A stretch of DNA of 64,000 nucleotides, taken from NCBI RefSeq assembly GCF_014529535.1, contig NC_050738.1, positions 3,666,588 to 3,730,587 of the forward strand. The letters run 5' to 3'. Below are positions 46,402-58,475 of the stretch, one piece after another. The DNA is from Bradysia coprophila. Lineage: Eukaryota; Arthropoda; Insecta; Diptera; Sciaridae. How positions within the stretch are numbered: the first letter of the stretch is position 1; the number at the start of each line of letters is the position of its first letter. Below the pieces are notes generated by a model. It made no database searches, was not told the DNA's origin, and saw only the letters and a list, made by a program, of their open reading frames with translations. The position numbers and the translations under genes were made by a program.

Positions 46402-47725
46402 ATGTTGCCCGCTCTGCTGAGAAGCGTAAAAATCGGATTTTCCATCGTCAACCATAAATCATGTCAATTATATTCGCAAAATGTAGCCGTACCTCTCATG
46501 AGGAAGAAGCTAAAGTCCAAGACGAAAGATGTAAGTTCCAGTGTACCATACATGAGTTGATACATAGCAAAAGGATATTTAATCCTGCAGGCACTGCAAT
46601 TCATTGATGTGAAACATGTCCGGGTATTTGGTGGAAAAGGTGGCGACGGTTGTGTGTCATTCCTCTCACTATGGTGTAATGAGAATGCTGGACCGGATGG
46701 AGGTTTGTATTCCGCACAGAGTTTTTTGTTTTGTTTTAAGAGAAATCATTGAGAATTTTGTACAACTACAGGCGATGGTGGCAACGGTGGACATGTTGTA
46801 TTTAAATCCACTTACAATGTCAATAACTACAGTCACATTCTGTCCATAATTCGCGCCGACGAAGGTGGTAAGGGATATCCGAAAAATCAACATGGAAAGA
46901 ATGCCGAGCACAACATCGTACAGGTACCGGTCGGAACAATAGTTAAAAATCAGCAAGGAAAAGTGGTTGGCGACTTGAATGCTGAAGGAATGATGTTTGT
47001 CGCTGCTAGAGGTGGTGCGGGTGGAAAAGGTAATCGATTTTTCATAACGGAACAGGAATACGCTCCAAAGATATGCGAACACGGCGCTGACGGTGAAGTG
47101 CTTTCATACGTCATAGAGTTGAGAAGCATGGCACACATTGGATTGGTATGTTAAAAATGACAATAAAAGATTGAACGAAAATTGCACACTTCAAACGTCG
47201 TTGCAGGTTGGCTTCCCGAATGCTGGAAAGAGTACACTACTGCAAGCGGTAACCAGAGCCAAGCCAAAAATTGCCCCATATCCATTTACAACATTGAGAC
47301 CACATCTGGGTATGGTGCAATACGACGATTATGTACAGATAGCCATTGCGGATCTGCCGGGACTAATACCTGGATCGCATGAAAATAAAGGCTTGGGCAT
47401 ACAGTTTCTGAAACACGCTGAAAGATGTGCCGTACTGATGTTCATTGTGGATGCATCGTGTGACGCTCCATGGGAACACATCAACATTCTCAAATTTGAG
47501 CTGGAATCGTTCAGTAAAGAACTTGCGAGTAGACCACAGATTATCGTGGCCAACAAAATCGATTTGCCGGAAGCTGAAGACAATGTGCGCGTTTTGCGGG
47601 AGAAATTTAACGTTCCCATATTCACGATTAGCGCTAAAATGGGCACGAATGTGACTAGCCTGCTGGGTGAGCTGAGAAAATTGTACGACCAAATGGAGGA
47701 TCGAAACGAGACGACGGACGATTGA
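46402..47725 (+). CDS. MTG2: MTG2/GTPBP5, mitochondrial Obg-family GTPase
   Basis: Four exons: 46402-46530, 46591-46702, 46772-47145 and 47207-47725; 377 residues against about 400 in human. The N-terminus (MLPALLRSVKIGFSIVNHK) is a basic amphipathic mitochondrial presequence. The Obg domain (about 45-200) has the Gly-rich stretches FGGKGGDGCVSF, PDGGDGGNGGHV and ARGGAGGKGN. The G domain has P-loop GFPNAGKS (207-214), DLPG (254-257), NKID (321-324) and SAK (347-349). MTG2 acts late in assembly of the large mitochondrial ribosomal subunit. The gene ends 79 bp from the stop of the convergent GCP4 gene; AATAAA at 47759-47764 lies in that gap. Confidence 0.95.
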
Positions 47726-47804
47726 AGCGTAAACAAAGTTTGTAATTCAACAACAAAAAATAAATGACAAAAGCTAGAACGTACGTGTATAGTCCGCAAA
47801 CACT

Positions 47805-50053
47805 TCACTCGATACTATCACCAAACTGCGAGCTGTAATAGTGATTGTAATCCAATCGAAGTAGCAGTTGATTTAGTGGCGCATTGTTCGCTCCTGCTTT
47901 CCATCCCATCAACAATTTCATCAGATCCTTGACGTTCTCATTCACCATGAACTCGTAATTGGTGAAACTGGCCATCTCACTCTTCTTCAACGGATCCGAA
48001 CACTTCAGCGACAGTTCGCAAAACAGGCAAACATTGTCGATCAACTGGTTCAGAATGACAAACACCGGATTCTCATTCGTTTGCAACATTATGCTTTGGT
48101 GCATGCTCTTGGTTGTGTCGATCTCATGCAGCAAGAAGCACAAGCTCATTACATTCGCTTGGAAAATCGTATGGGCGCGTTGAATGTGTTCAAAGTCCTT
48201 ACTCTTCTGAACGGTATCCATTAAGATACTAAACTGACTTTCCAGAACATCCACTTGCAGGTAGTATTGCAAGTTGTCCACCAGGAACATCAACTGATTC
48301 CGGAACTGTAACATCGGCGAACCTTTTTTCATCTTTTTCTCTCGATGATAGCACCAAACGGTTTGCAAGTCATACTGGACGCGGCGAATTTGCAACAAAA
48401 ACCGGAACAGTTCATTGTACCGTTCCATCACTTTCGGGGAGAACAGCAAGTGCAGTGGCCATTGTACGTTGTATCTCAATAAAATGTGTCGGAATATGCC
48501 GCGAATGTCCAACGATGTGGTTTCGGCATCACCTAATGGCACGCTTAGCGTGAAATTTTCCAAATCTTCCGTAACATTGACACTGTTCGCTGCATTTTCG
48601 AAAGCTTTTGTCACCGTACGAGCGGTATGCTCGTCCAATTCCACACTCTGTATGGATTGCGTTTTCTTGACGAATTCCAAAAACAATTCACCGCGGCCCA
48701 GCATAAAGAAATCTTTGATCAATTTCAGCTGCTTGATGAGATCGACCTGTTTCAGTGCAATTTTCGTCAGCTTCTCCGACACATAAATCTTAATCTGCTC
48801 CACCAATTCGACAAGTTTTAACATATTTGCCCCGCTGTCCGCATGTAGATCTTGGAATTGTTGCGCGAAATCCTGATCACCCCACAACGAATCGATCGGT
48901 TCCATGGGATCGTCGGTTTCATCGTCTCGTACCATTTTTGCGTGCTTTTCGATTTCCCTTCGATCCATGTTGAACATGACGACGGTTTGGCCTAAGAATA
49001 ATACTTCGCCGGCCCACGTTGGTGTTAAATAATTCGGAAGCATTTCGTACCAGATTTCATAGCGCCACAGATCGGTGTGAACACTACGCGTTGCATCGGA
49101 TAATGTTGTAGTGGTTTGGCCACTGTTCGTTTGGTGATCGGTAGTGTTTCGCTGGTCGATGTGCTGAATGAAAAATTCGCCGTATTTATCATCCAATTCA
49201 CCGTAGATGACCCATTTGCTCAGCTGTTTGATGAACACCGAGTGTACGGATCGTTGAATTCTATTTTGATGAAGGGAAAGTGAAATTAGATTGGGTCTGG
49301 GTTGCGACAATCTACTGAAATCGACTCACATCTCAACGGCTTCAGCGATTTGTTTGTTTCCGTGCAAAGAGTTGTTATGGAGATATTGTAGCAGTGCACA
49401 ACCATGTAACCTGATAATTCGAAATGCAATCAATTTCAGATGAGCATCACACTAAGCCAATACATCATCATCATCATCAATATCATCGTACCAACCTTTC
49501 AGTCCGTATGCCAGCAATGAACTGAAGCAGAAATTCGAGCAGATCTTCGAATCGACTAAGTTCAGTCAACAGAAACATCAACGAATATGTCGGAATATTG
49601 AGGAATCTCTGTTCCAATTCAACCATGGCATTTCGGTAAGGAGTCATGCACAGATTCATTCCAACAGACAGTGCTTGCAGGTAGATCCCTTTCTGTAGTA
49701 CGTCTGTAGAAACAAAGATTTGCGTAGAACAAACAGCAAATTCTGTATATGGACAGAGTCTTCCTTACCATCCTGTGCAACAGTTGTGTTCGAAGTGATC
49801 TTGCCGCTATGTTCCCCAACAAATTTAGCAATTTCTATTTGATTATCTGCAATGCGAACGATACGTTCCAGTATCTTGTGTTCGCTTGGGTGTAGGAAAT
49901 CGTGCGATGCATTGGAGATCTGAAACAGGTGTTCGATAGTAGCTAATTATATGAACGCATAAATTATGAACTCGTCTATGAGTTTACCAGAAATGTCTTC
50001 AACGACTTATTTTCATTCAGGTGCAACAGTGACACTATTAAATCGTGAATCAT
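47805..50053 (-). CDS. Grip75: gamma-tubulin complex component 4
   Basis: Five exons: 50053-49988, 49919-49769, 49703-49496, 49410-49330 and 49260-47805. Phases agree; 653 residues against 667 in human GCP4. The N-terminus (MIHDLIVSLL), HPSE, GIYLQALSVG, LEQRFL and HGCALLQYL match the GRIP1 domain. The last exon holds the rest of GRIP1 (LLGRGELF, VQWPLHLLFSPKV) and GRIP2 (LVDNLQYYLQVDVLESQF) and the usual end LLLRLDYNHYYS. GCP4 is a Spc97/98-type subunit of the gamma-tubulin ring complex that nucleates microtubules at centrosomes and spindles. It shares its 3' region with MTG2. Upstream, 50054-50340 shows no TATA box. Confidence 0.95.
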
Positions 50054-50339
50054 TTTTCGATTGTATAACTGGAATAACTGCTCAAACTATCGGAGACAAA
50101 GTCATTTGTTTATGTTTGTACGATTCTCTTTGGTAATGTTGGGTACTAAAAAGTCAACCGACATTATGCGACTCAAACGCTTTTAACTTCAAACGTAGCC
50201 GTGGGAAATGTAGTAGATGTAAACTAAAACTGTGCAAAATAACCGTACTACTATGACATTCATTCTAGGCTGTTGTGTTGAAAGCGATCACAATCATAAC
50301 AATCATCACAATTCAATTTTGCCTCCGTTTTGACCAATG

Positions 50340-50620
50340 AACGTCAACACAAGGTATGGTCGAATCTCGGGTCGAATGTCAAACTTTGTATTGAGCGGAG
50401 GACACATCGATTTTATATAAAGAAACTCACCTCTCATGAGAGGTGAGTTTGTTTATATGAAATCGCTATCAATGAACGTCAACACAAGGTATGGTCGAAT
50501 GTCATACATTGTATGGAGCGGAGGTCTTCCGGTTTGTATGAACAGACCATATCTGGTTTATACTTTCATTGATCGCTATGTCCTCCGGTTTGTATGAATA
50601 GACCATACCTGGTTTACACT
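50340..50620. repeat. short local repeats around a hairpin
   Basis: GAACGTCAACACAAGGTATGG occurs twice in direct order (about 50340 and 50475), and a CCTCCGGTTTGTATGAA unit twice after it. Between them, about 50425-50450, ACTCACCTCTCATGAGAGGTGAGT is a perfect palindrome. The inverted motif CCTTGTGTTGACGTTC recurs at about 34486-34501. Confidence 0.6.
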
Positions 50621-51586
50621 AAGACACCTCTGAGTTGATCACGAAGGCGTTGACACCAATATTTTCTCTGTGGTCTACGTTTATGAAAATTTATATGACG
50701 ACTTCAACTTACCAAAAATAACAAAAATTTAAATTATTTTGTTCAAGTTGAATTTTCATGATGTTCAAACAATTTGTAATGCGTTTAACAAAGTTGGTTC
50801 ACCCGCCTTCGTGGGTGTCTAAACCTTGTTCTTTCAGAACCTTGCGTTTTGTCTTTACAATTTTTATTTTTATTCAATTTCACCGAATACTGTCTCAATG
50901 TAATGTAGACGACTGTACTATTTTGTCAACAGAGTGCGATTTTAGCTTAACTAGAATGCGATTTCAGAAACTATCTGGGGATGTCTCAGTGGTATTTACT
51001 TGAGAACAGCCCATACAATACAGTTATACCCTAGAGGTACTATGGTAATCGATGTTTAAAAATGAGATCGTCACCATCGCATCTTTCGAGTGTAACTCTA
51101 TAGAACAACCTGAAGTTGACCTGATTTGTTATTTAAAAATGGAAACGTTCGTCGATATTATGTTACAGAAAGCTAGCGACAAGCCGCAATCAAATCGATC
51201 TATTTACGTAGAAGTCTGATATAAGCAAAGAGATCCTAATATATGACGCCATCTATTATCAACTCTCTGGACAAAAGGTAATTGAGTTAATTTTTCTTTT
51301 TGGATGTATGGTCTATTGTGGAAAGTTTCGAAAGTTCAACCTAAGACGTCCACGATGGCGAGTGGCATTAAAATTTGCCAAGCACACACTCATTACGTAT
51401 GGTTGGAAAAATCGCCTAAATGTGAAAAAACGGCCAGATACATAAAGAATGGAAACTGTGTCTTTATGGCGTTTCTTCACATTTTTGCGTTATTTCTTAG
51501 CGCTTCTTCACGAATCGCGATTTTTCTTGGTGTTTTTTGACTCTCTGTTATTTTAAACTGGCAATGCATCATTTTTGGCAAGAATG

Positions 51587-51720
51587 AAAGGTACTGAACA
51601 GAGTACTAAAACTTGACAGTGTGTCATACAACTATACAACACTGTAAAAAACCATTTCAAAATAGTACTCTATTTGGCAGCTGTCGACTATGATCACTTT
51701 TGCTTGACGTGCGTTGCTGA
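51587..51720 (+). repeat. dispersed GTACTGAACAGAGTACT / GGCAGCTGTC repeat
   Basis: The order of blocks (GGTACT, ACAGTGTGTCA, GGCAGCTGTC, CACTTTTGCTTGACGTGCGTTG) matches 9750-9905. Confidence 0.55.
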
Positions 51721-54102
51721 GAGATATTAGGAATTCAAAAATTTTCTTTATGGCACTTCTTCAAACTTTAGCAATGAATTGCCAAGTAAAATTACCAGAG
51801 TGGGAGGAAACGTCAAAATGAGACGAAACGACCAATGTAAATATATGGGCGGAGGTAATGTCATTCAGACGCGCGGCCTAGCACAATAGTTCGTTGCCAC
51901 TGACATCTTTTTTTAAAATGGTTGACTAAGATTTACTTGTGTTTCACAAAATGTTGTGCCTATCACAAAACAGATGGCCCAGGTTTCTAAGCAATTTTGT
52001 TATTTTAAAGACAGGTAGAGATGGCGTTTATAGCAAACTTTCGTGCCACTGCACATCTGATTCGGTTGTATATGGCATTACCTCCTCACTATATTTACCT
52101 TGGAAACGACAAAAAAATCTTGGCGATTTGACTTTGCCGATGTGACGATTTGACGGATATGTGAAAATTCAACTTGAAAAAAAAAACGTTTGTCTTGTAA
52201 GCGCATATTCATATTCGCAGCGACTAACATAAATTATGAGTGAGTGATGCGTGAATCATGGATGAATCGGTCGATGGGCCTTCCTACGACAAAAAGAAGC
52301 TTGTTTTTGATATCTGTGTATTTAAAACTTCCCGCACAAACGTTTAACATGAGAAATGTTCATAGTATGAACTGCGTACGATCTAGTATCACATCGGCTT
52401 TTCCTGTTGCATCCCTCCACATCGCTTCTCACTGGTACCCAGTGAAAAAGAAATCATAAAAAACTGACGTTTTAATGAATAACAATAAACTCATACAACT
52501 CCATCATTTCAGGAACGAAATGTCAACGAAAATGATGAGGTTATACGCGACATCTGTATGTTGTCGTTTGAAAAATATTTTATCTGCTGTGTCGGTAACT
52601 GTATTTTTGCCGGTAGTTTTCGGCGGTAGTTATTTGTTTAATTTATTTATGAAACAGGAAAAATGAACCATTTTTACGATTATTCAACTTCTTGAGGATG
52701 ATAAAATCATATTTTTTGACAAAAATTGTGTAACTGATTACGACAGCAGAATTATAGCGAAAAGTACTAATACCACGACACGTCCGTGCATGCCTAGAAT
52801 GAAGACCGTTTGGATTTTAATTTATGAATGTTAGGAATACATTAGTGTGGTGGTTTTCATTTAGGGATTATTAAGTATTTAAACTAATGTTAATGACTCT
52901 CACTACTTACAAATTACATAGGAGATGAGCTAATCAGATGCTATAAGCAGATTAATTTCCATGAATAAATTCACGTATTGCTTATAAGGTCGGTTTGTTT
53001 TATATACGAAAAACTAGCAAAAGTGATTTGAAGCTTCTAACGAAACCTTTATAATCGTGCCAAATATGACGTAACAGAGGGATCTAAAGTTCGCAGTTTT
53101 CAAACATTATGATCACGAGTTGCACAAAAGGTATTTACCAATCCGCAAAAAAAAGTTTATAGAAATCGGATGTCCGGATGTCGTGTGTTAATGCCCAATT
53201 TGAACGGATTTCATCTAGTTTTATTTTATTAGATAGGTATGGACCATACCAACAAGGGGAAAAAACGGTTATGAAATTCGGTTGACCGGATCTTGGAGCG
53301 CACGTCTGGCTAATCAGCCGCACAGTGAAGGGGTAGTGTTTTTAACCGAATTTCATAAATTTTTGTTTGTTCTGTAAAGTGGCATCACTATTTACGCTCT
53401 CCTAGCCAAATGTTAAAATAAAACACCTTAAAAAATTATATTTAGAGAGTTGCTGTCAGTAGGGAAACGAACATCTATCTACAGCTATATTGAGCTACAT
53501 ACATATTTTCAGCTCTATACTAGCATATTTAGCTGTAAAATATTTATTTATAGTTATATATTCGTGGGCAACATCACTCAAAGGCGTACCTCTGATATCT
53601 CAGAACTGAACAGATTTTAATAATTTTTTACCCTGAAAGGTAGAAAAAAGTAATGAATTTTGAGCATATAGTCTATTACCATAAAAAGCATAAACTTTTG
53701 TCATATTCTCAGGAGACTTTTCAGTTTTTCGACAATACATTCCGAATTATATAGCTGATTGACCTCATGTTGGGCTCAAAATTCATAATTTTTTACTATC
53801 TTTTATGGAAAGAAAATTTGATAGCAATCAGTTCTTTAGATTTATAAATATTTTACTTAAATATTTTGAAAAAATCTGATATCAAACTGATGAATTTATT
53901 GAATTTGATAACAATACTATTGATAATAATACTATTGTTACAATAGGGATAAGCGTAAATTGAGAGATCTACAATTCCATTAAAAGAAACTAATAGAAAA
54001 GTGAAGATGAAAAATACCAGGTGAAGAAACGGGAGGATTTTGAAACGATCGCGTTTTTACATTTATTCTAATTATTCATTCTTTAATATAACAAATCGTT
54101 AC

Positions 54103-54310
54103 AGCCCAAATAGTTATCACATACACAGTTCATTAAAATTTAAGTGACAAATTCAAATGGACTTTAAGTCCAACAAATTAATGAAAATAAATCGAGAAAT
54201 AAGAAAGCACAAGAATCGTTACACAATATAAAAAATTACGAATGAAAATAAGCTCGTCGTCGCGAGTTCACACAGCCCAAATTAATTGTTATCTCAGTTC
54301 ATTAAAATTT
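54103..54310. repeat. direct repeat of about 42 bp downstream of the DUF4806-like gene
   Basis: CAGCCCAAAT...AGTTCATTAAAATTTAA occurs at about 54103-54142 and again at about 54273-54312. It lies 140-350 bp beyond the stop codon. It could be subterminal repeats of a mobile element, but no terminal inverted repeat was found. Confidence 0.5.
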
Positions 54311-54449
54311 AAATAAAAAAAACGAATAAACTACAAGTACAGGAAATGAATATAAAAATTGAGGAGCTTACTCAGTACAGCATCAAATGGAAACAGAGAA
54401 TAAAAATATAAATTATCTACCAGCCCGTCATGTGATTTTAATGTATGGA

Positions 54450-57400
54450 TCACAAGTCCATTTGTTGTGCCAATTTCATTTGTCGCTTACGATATTGTTC
54501 ATTGTGGTGTCGGTTTTTTGCCAGGTCGATGGTTTCACGCATTAATTTCGCAAACGTTTTAATATCCATCGGCTTGTGCAGGTCTATAATAATGATTTCA
54601 TTTCATTGTTAATTAGAGATAATCGGTCGTTAATTGGACCAGTTGAAATATCCGAAATTCGATCGAATGATAGCTCACCATGTATGATATCGACGATTTT
54701 GGTGCCCTCTAATTTCGCTTTATTCAAGATTCCTTTGTAGTTATAACTGTCTACCAATTCGTCACTCATCAGCACGCTCAGCATGGAAGTGAAGTTAACA
54801 GGATTATTCGAGGTCTTAAACCCACGAAGATATGCTCTCTGTATCAAAAGAAAAGAAAATGTCTAAATCCTAGCAAGTTCTGCTGATTGCATCGGCTTGT
54901 TCCATAGAGTTTATAAGCTGAATAGTACCACAAGATTCAAAAGGAATTTTACGATTCCACTAGCCCGTAAGGGTGTTTGAAAACTAAGAAGTTTCAAAAT
55001 GTAAATTACTTACAAACTTTTCTACGAGTGTGGGCTCTGCTGTAAGTCGTATTTCTATTTCGTCGAATTGTGGTTGGCTTTTCATTGGTAACATTTTTTT
55101 GATCTCATCGTTGTCGTCGTTGTATTTAGTGTAAGCGAGGCACAATTTTTTAACTGCAACCAAAATTTGAGCATCTCTCTTCGCTGCAGCCAGTTGCAAT
55201 GCTTCCACACGATCCAACCGTTTAATAATCTCGCCATATCCATGTGTATCTAAACAATTTAGCTTACAATTTAGCAGAACAGGTAGAAAATTTCCTTGAT
55301 CATACCAGTACCAGATTCGATTTCCCCAATTTCGGTAATTTGGTCATTAACAGCGTCTGATGAAATGTCTACATTATCAATGGCTTCCCGAAGTTCGTCG
55401 CTGGAAAATCGACGATTTGCTTTTGGAGAAACTGAATATGCAAGCACAAATTTTAGAAACGTCACTGTTTTTCGAAAGAAAAAACGTTTACCTTGAACGC
55501 TTGACACTGCGGTCGGATTTGTTGGAACGACTTGTTTTGTTCCCGTGTCGATTGTGAGTTTTGTGAATAAACGGCAATTGCCAAGTACATCGTTAATATC
55601 AGTAGCACAGACTGGCGTTTTTTCAACTGCGGTACCTAGCGTTGAGAAATTGCTCTCCAATGGAAACGAATTACGCGATCTTATTCTTTCTTACCTTGAT
55701 GTGGTTCATCGACAGTGGTCTTGAATTGTGTGTGCGTGGAAACTTTGAAATCAATTTTTGGGGGTGGTGGAGGGAAATTAAACTTTGTTGTTGGCAATTT
55801 CTTCGGCTGCCTTTTGCTGGCTATGAATGGAATGAATGAATGAGGATTCGGGAGCTTCAAACACTTCTCAACTTAGTGTTGATATTATTAAGAGAGTCTC
55901 GGTACTTACAGGTTTTTTTGATGGATTTTTGCTTTGCAATGGTTATAGATGAAGCTGCAATAGAGGGTTTTCGGCTATTGTTCGGTCTATTAAGCGCTTT
56001 CTTAGTGGTGATTGAGATCGTAGGAATAACTGTATCAATTTGATTTATCGGTTGTTCTAAGTGTAAAAATTGCGAATGAAACGAATGATAGGTCAGGGCA
56101 TAAATAGTGCACTTACGTTTTTTTTGTTGAATAGTGGTGTTGTAATGTTGTATATTGTTGTCATATGGACTTGCTGAAACTGGCGTTTGTGGTCTTAAGG
56201 TTTTACCTTTAAAAATAAAATTTTTAAGAATTTTAGCAGAAAAAAATATTGCTGAGTTCGCTGGATTAAGGAAGCAGACGATTTAGCATTAGGTACTCTT
56301 TCTGAAACCATTTTAAGGTTTACCGGATATTGGTAAATCATTTCTTCAAAACGTTGTATTTTCGTTAAACTCTATCGAAACAGTGAATGCAAGATGTTGG
56401 TACATTAGCTTCCCATGTTAATGTAATAGATTGTTAGTACACCTGTTATTGACAGTATCGATGCAAGATTTTTTAATTTTCTAAACTTAATACTTGTATA
56501 TGTTGTTGCAGTGTAATATTTGCGTGTAAATGATGACACACATTCTAGTGAGATAAGATGATTTGTCATACTCCTATGGCTCACATTGGAAGTTACACAT
56601 TTATTGCTCCTCTGAAACAACTTTCTAATTTACAGTTCTTGAAGAGTCTTTTCAATGCAGTGAATGTTTCACTTCTCTCTTACTCGGTCATCTTCTGACT
56701 ACTGTAAGTTAGACTGACCTTTGGACCACCCTGTCAATGTATTCACATATTAGTCGCGCGGATGTGTGATGATCTGATATCACATCATAGTGATTCGAAT
56801 AATAATACCAATAATAATCCCTAATAATCTTCACCTGAAAAGAAGTTTACACCTCGGTTTGTTATCACGTTTCTTACACTTCATACAATTTTCCCTGTTG
56901 ACAGTCACGATATATAGTCCGGATATTAAATTTCATTCTGACAAATATTTATAAATAAACCCAATGGCTTGCGAATATGAGAAACAATTCTACACCATTC
57001 TCCTACAGAGTTGTGAAGCTGCCAATACACTTGTAAAAAAACATCGTTCCCTCCAATGAACTCTAACTCCCAGTAAATCGTATTTTTTTTATGAACCTCT
57101 TTTTAGCTACATTCAGATGTAATACTTGAACAATTCTGTAATAAGATATTGTCAATAATGAACATTACGCACGGTACATTAGCACGGTAACTTGTACGGG
57201 TCCAATGAAAGTAAAAAAGTTCATATTGAAGTCGTAACAAATAAAAACGTAGATTCATGTTGAGTTATCACGATCTTTGTGTTATCGTACGTGGTAGTGA
57301 TTTTGTTATAAATACCTGGATTCGCTAGTGCCACTTTATTTGTCGTCAGCAGTGATGTTGACGAGATATGTTTAGTTCTTTGCGGTATTTGTGATGCTGT

Positions 57401-57596
57401 TGCAGCTGACGGTCTGACTGCAATGAAAACAAATGAATTTTACACAATCATTTTCGACTATACGATAATGCTTACCGAAAGTAAATCCGGTTCCAATTTT
57501 TTGTAGGGTAACAAAGACTGGATTTTTACGTGGTTGTGCTAATGTCGACGAGCTTTTTGGAATGTTTGATGTTTCAGATGTACTATTGTTGTCCAT
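54450..57596 (-). CDS. DUF4806-like domain protein
   Basis: Ten exons: 57596-57476, 57417-57316, 56206-56117, 56056-55910, 55820-55695, 55635-55492, 55431-55306, 55249-55014, 54838-54679 and 54583-54450. Phases agree at every join; 461 residues. The first two thirds are Ser/Thr/Pro/Lys-rich and probably disordered, with a poly-Pro stretch (FPPPPPK). A helical segment (IIKRLDRVEALQLAAAK, then LCLAYTKY) leads into a C-terminal domain (FDEIEIRL, LVEKFRAYLRG, LMSDELVDSYNYKG, KIVDIIHDL). Its pattern of L-x-T/S-DEL-x-x-x-Y-x-[WY]-x-G resembles DUF4806, common in arthropods and often near mobile elements. The ending is basic and Gln-rich. An alternative exon 7 donor six bases earlier (TCTG|GTACTG) is also in phase. 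Function unknown; DNA or protein binding in the nucleus is a guess. Confidence 0.72.
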
Positions 57597-57963
57597 TATT
57601 TACTGTAAGTAAAATATATTTTGGGTTTAGTCTGGAGTATTGTTGTCATTCAATTAGTTAAACAAACTGTAGTAAAAGTGACTGAACTGATAGCAATACA
57701 AATTGTGAATTGTCTAAAGGTTTACACTCATTTTGTAAAACAACAAATTTTCTGCCTTTGAGTTTTACTACAGTTTTGGATTTCTCCAGTAATCCACAAA
57801 ACAAAAATGGGTCGGGTCTCAAAGTAAGTGTAGCAAAACAGAAGGAGGAGAATGAGCTCTTAAAAGCACCTGTTGTTTGCTTTGAAAATACTGTAACTAT
57901 AACTAACAGTAAAATGGAACTTTGAAATACTTATTGATACAATCGCTAAAACAAACTGGTGTG

Positions 57964-58033
57964 CATACGTTATTTTGCACCAGCTGGTCCCATTTGGAAT
58001 TGTATGTGACCAGCTGGTGCAAAATAACGTATG
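57964..58033. repeat. hairpin with perfect 26-bp arms
   Basis: The arm at 57964-57989 (CATACGTTATTTTGCACCAG...) is exactly mirrored at 58008-58033. The loop is 18 bp. The CACCAGCTGGT motif links it to the 21779-22039 MITE. Confidence 0.75.
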
Positions 58034-58213
58034 TTGTTTGTAAATGATTCCACACATTTGTTTAACAAATGAAAATGTAGATGTTCTTGTGTATCAACAT
58101 GTAATGGTGATCAACATGTTTCCTAATTTGGGAGTTGTTGTTAGTAATTGATACACAAGAACATCTACATTTTCATTTGTTAAACAAATGTGTGGAATCA
58201 TTTACAAACAACA
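58032..58213. mobile_element. palindromic MITE-like element with about 65-bp arms
   Basis: The left arm TGTTGTTTGTAAATGATTCC ... GTGTATCAA is mirrored by TTGATACACAAG ... CATTTACAAACAACA. It touches the preceding hairpin. No clear target duplication. It lies between the two tandem minus-strand genes. Confidence 0.7.
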
Positions 58214-58475
58214 ACAACTACCAAAACAGAAACCATGTCGAGTTTCACTTTTCTCTCCCTCTTACAATGAAAAATACTGAGTCAACCGCTAATAACTAAA
58301 ACATGAGTATAAATCTGGCAATTAGTCAATATCAATCGTTTTCGAAAAAGACCCATAAGGCCATTTAACTTTGAATTGGCTTTTGACTAATTGTATTTTA
58401 TATTAGAAAAAATAAATTAATTAATTACTCTGTAACGACCCCTTCTCGTGCAAAAACTCGAATAGATTCAAGATC

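Larger units (their letters stand above)
50054..54449. other. intergenic, no supported gene
   Basis: Open frames here (50758-51003, 51304-51540, 51939-52145, 52244-52459, 52475-52666, 53135-53323) have no domain or matching splice partners. It contains repeated AACGTCAACACAAGGTATGG and GTCCTCCGGTTTGTATGAA units (50340-50620), a GTACTCTA-type repeat (51587-51720) and direct repeats at 54103-54310. Confidence 0.5.

Noticed and set aside
47329-47808. 159- and 109-codon minus-strand open frames
   Set aside because: They are antisense to the MTG2 G domain, whose motifs are unambiguous on the plus strand.
48415-48786. 123-codon plus-strand open frame
   Set aside because: Antisense shadow of the long last exon of GCP4.
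49463-49490. ATC trinucleotide run near a GCP4 splice donor
   Set aside because: A plain microsatellite in a short intron; exon phases are unaffected.
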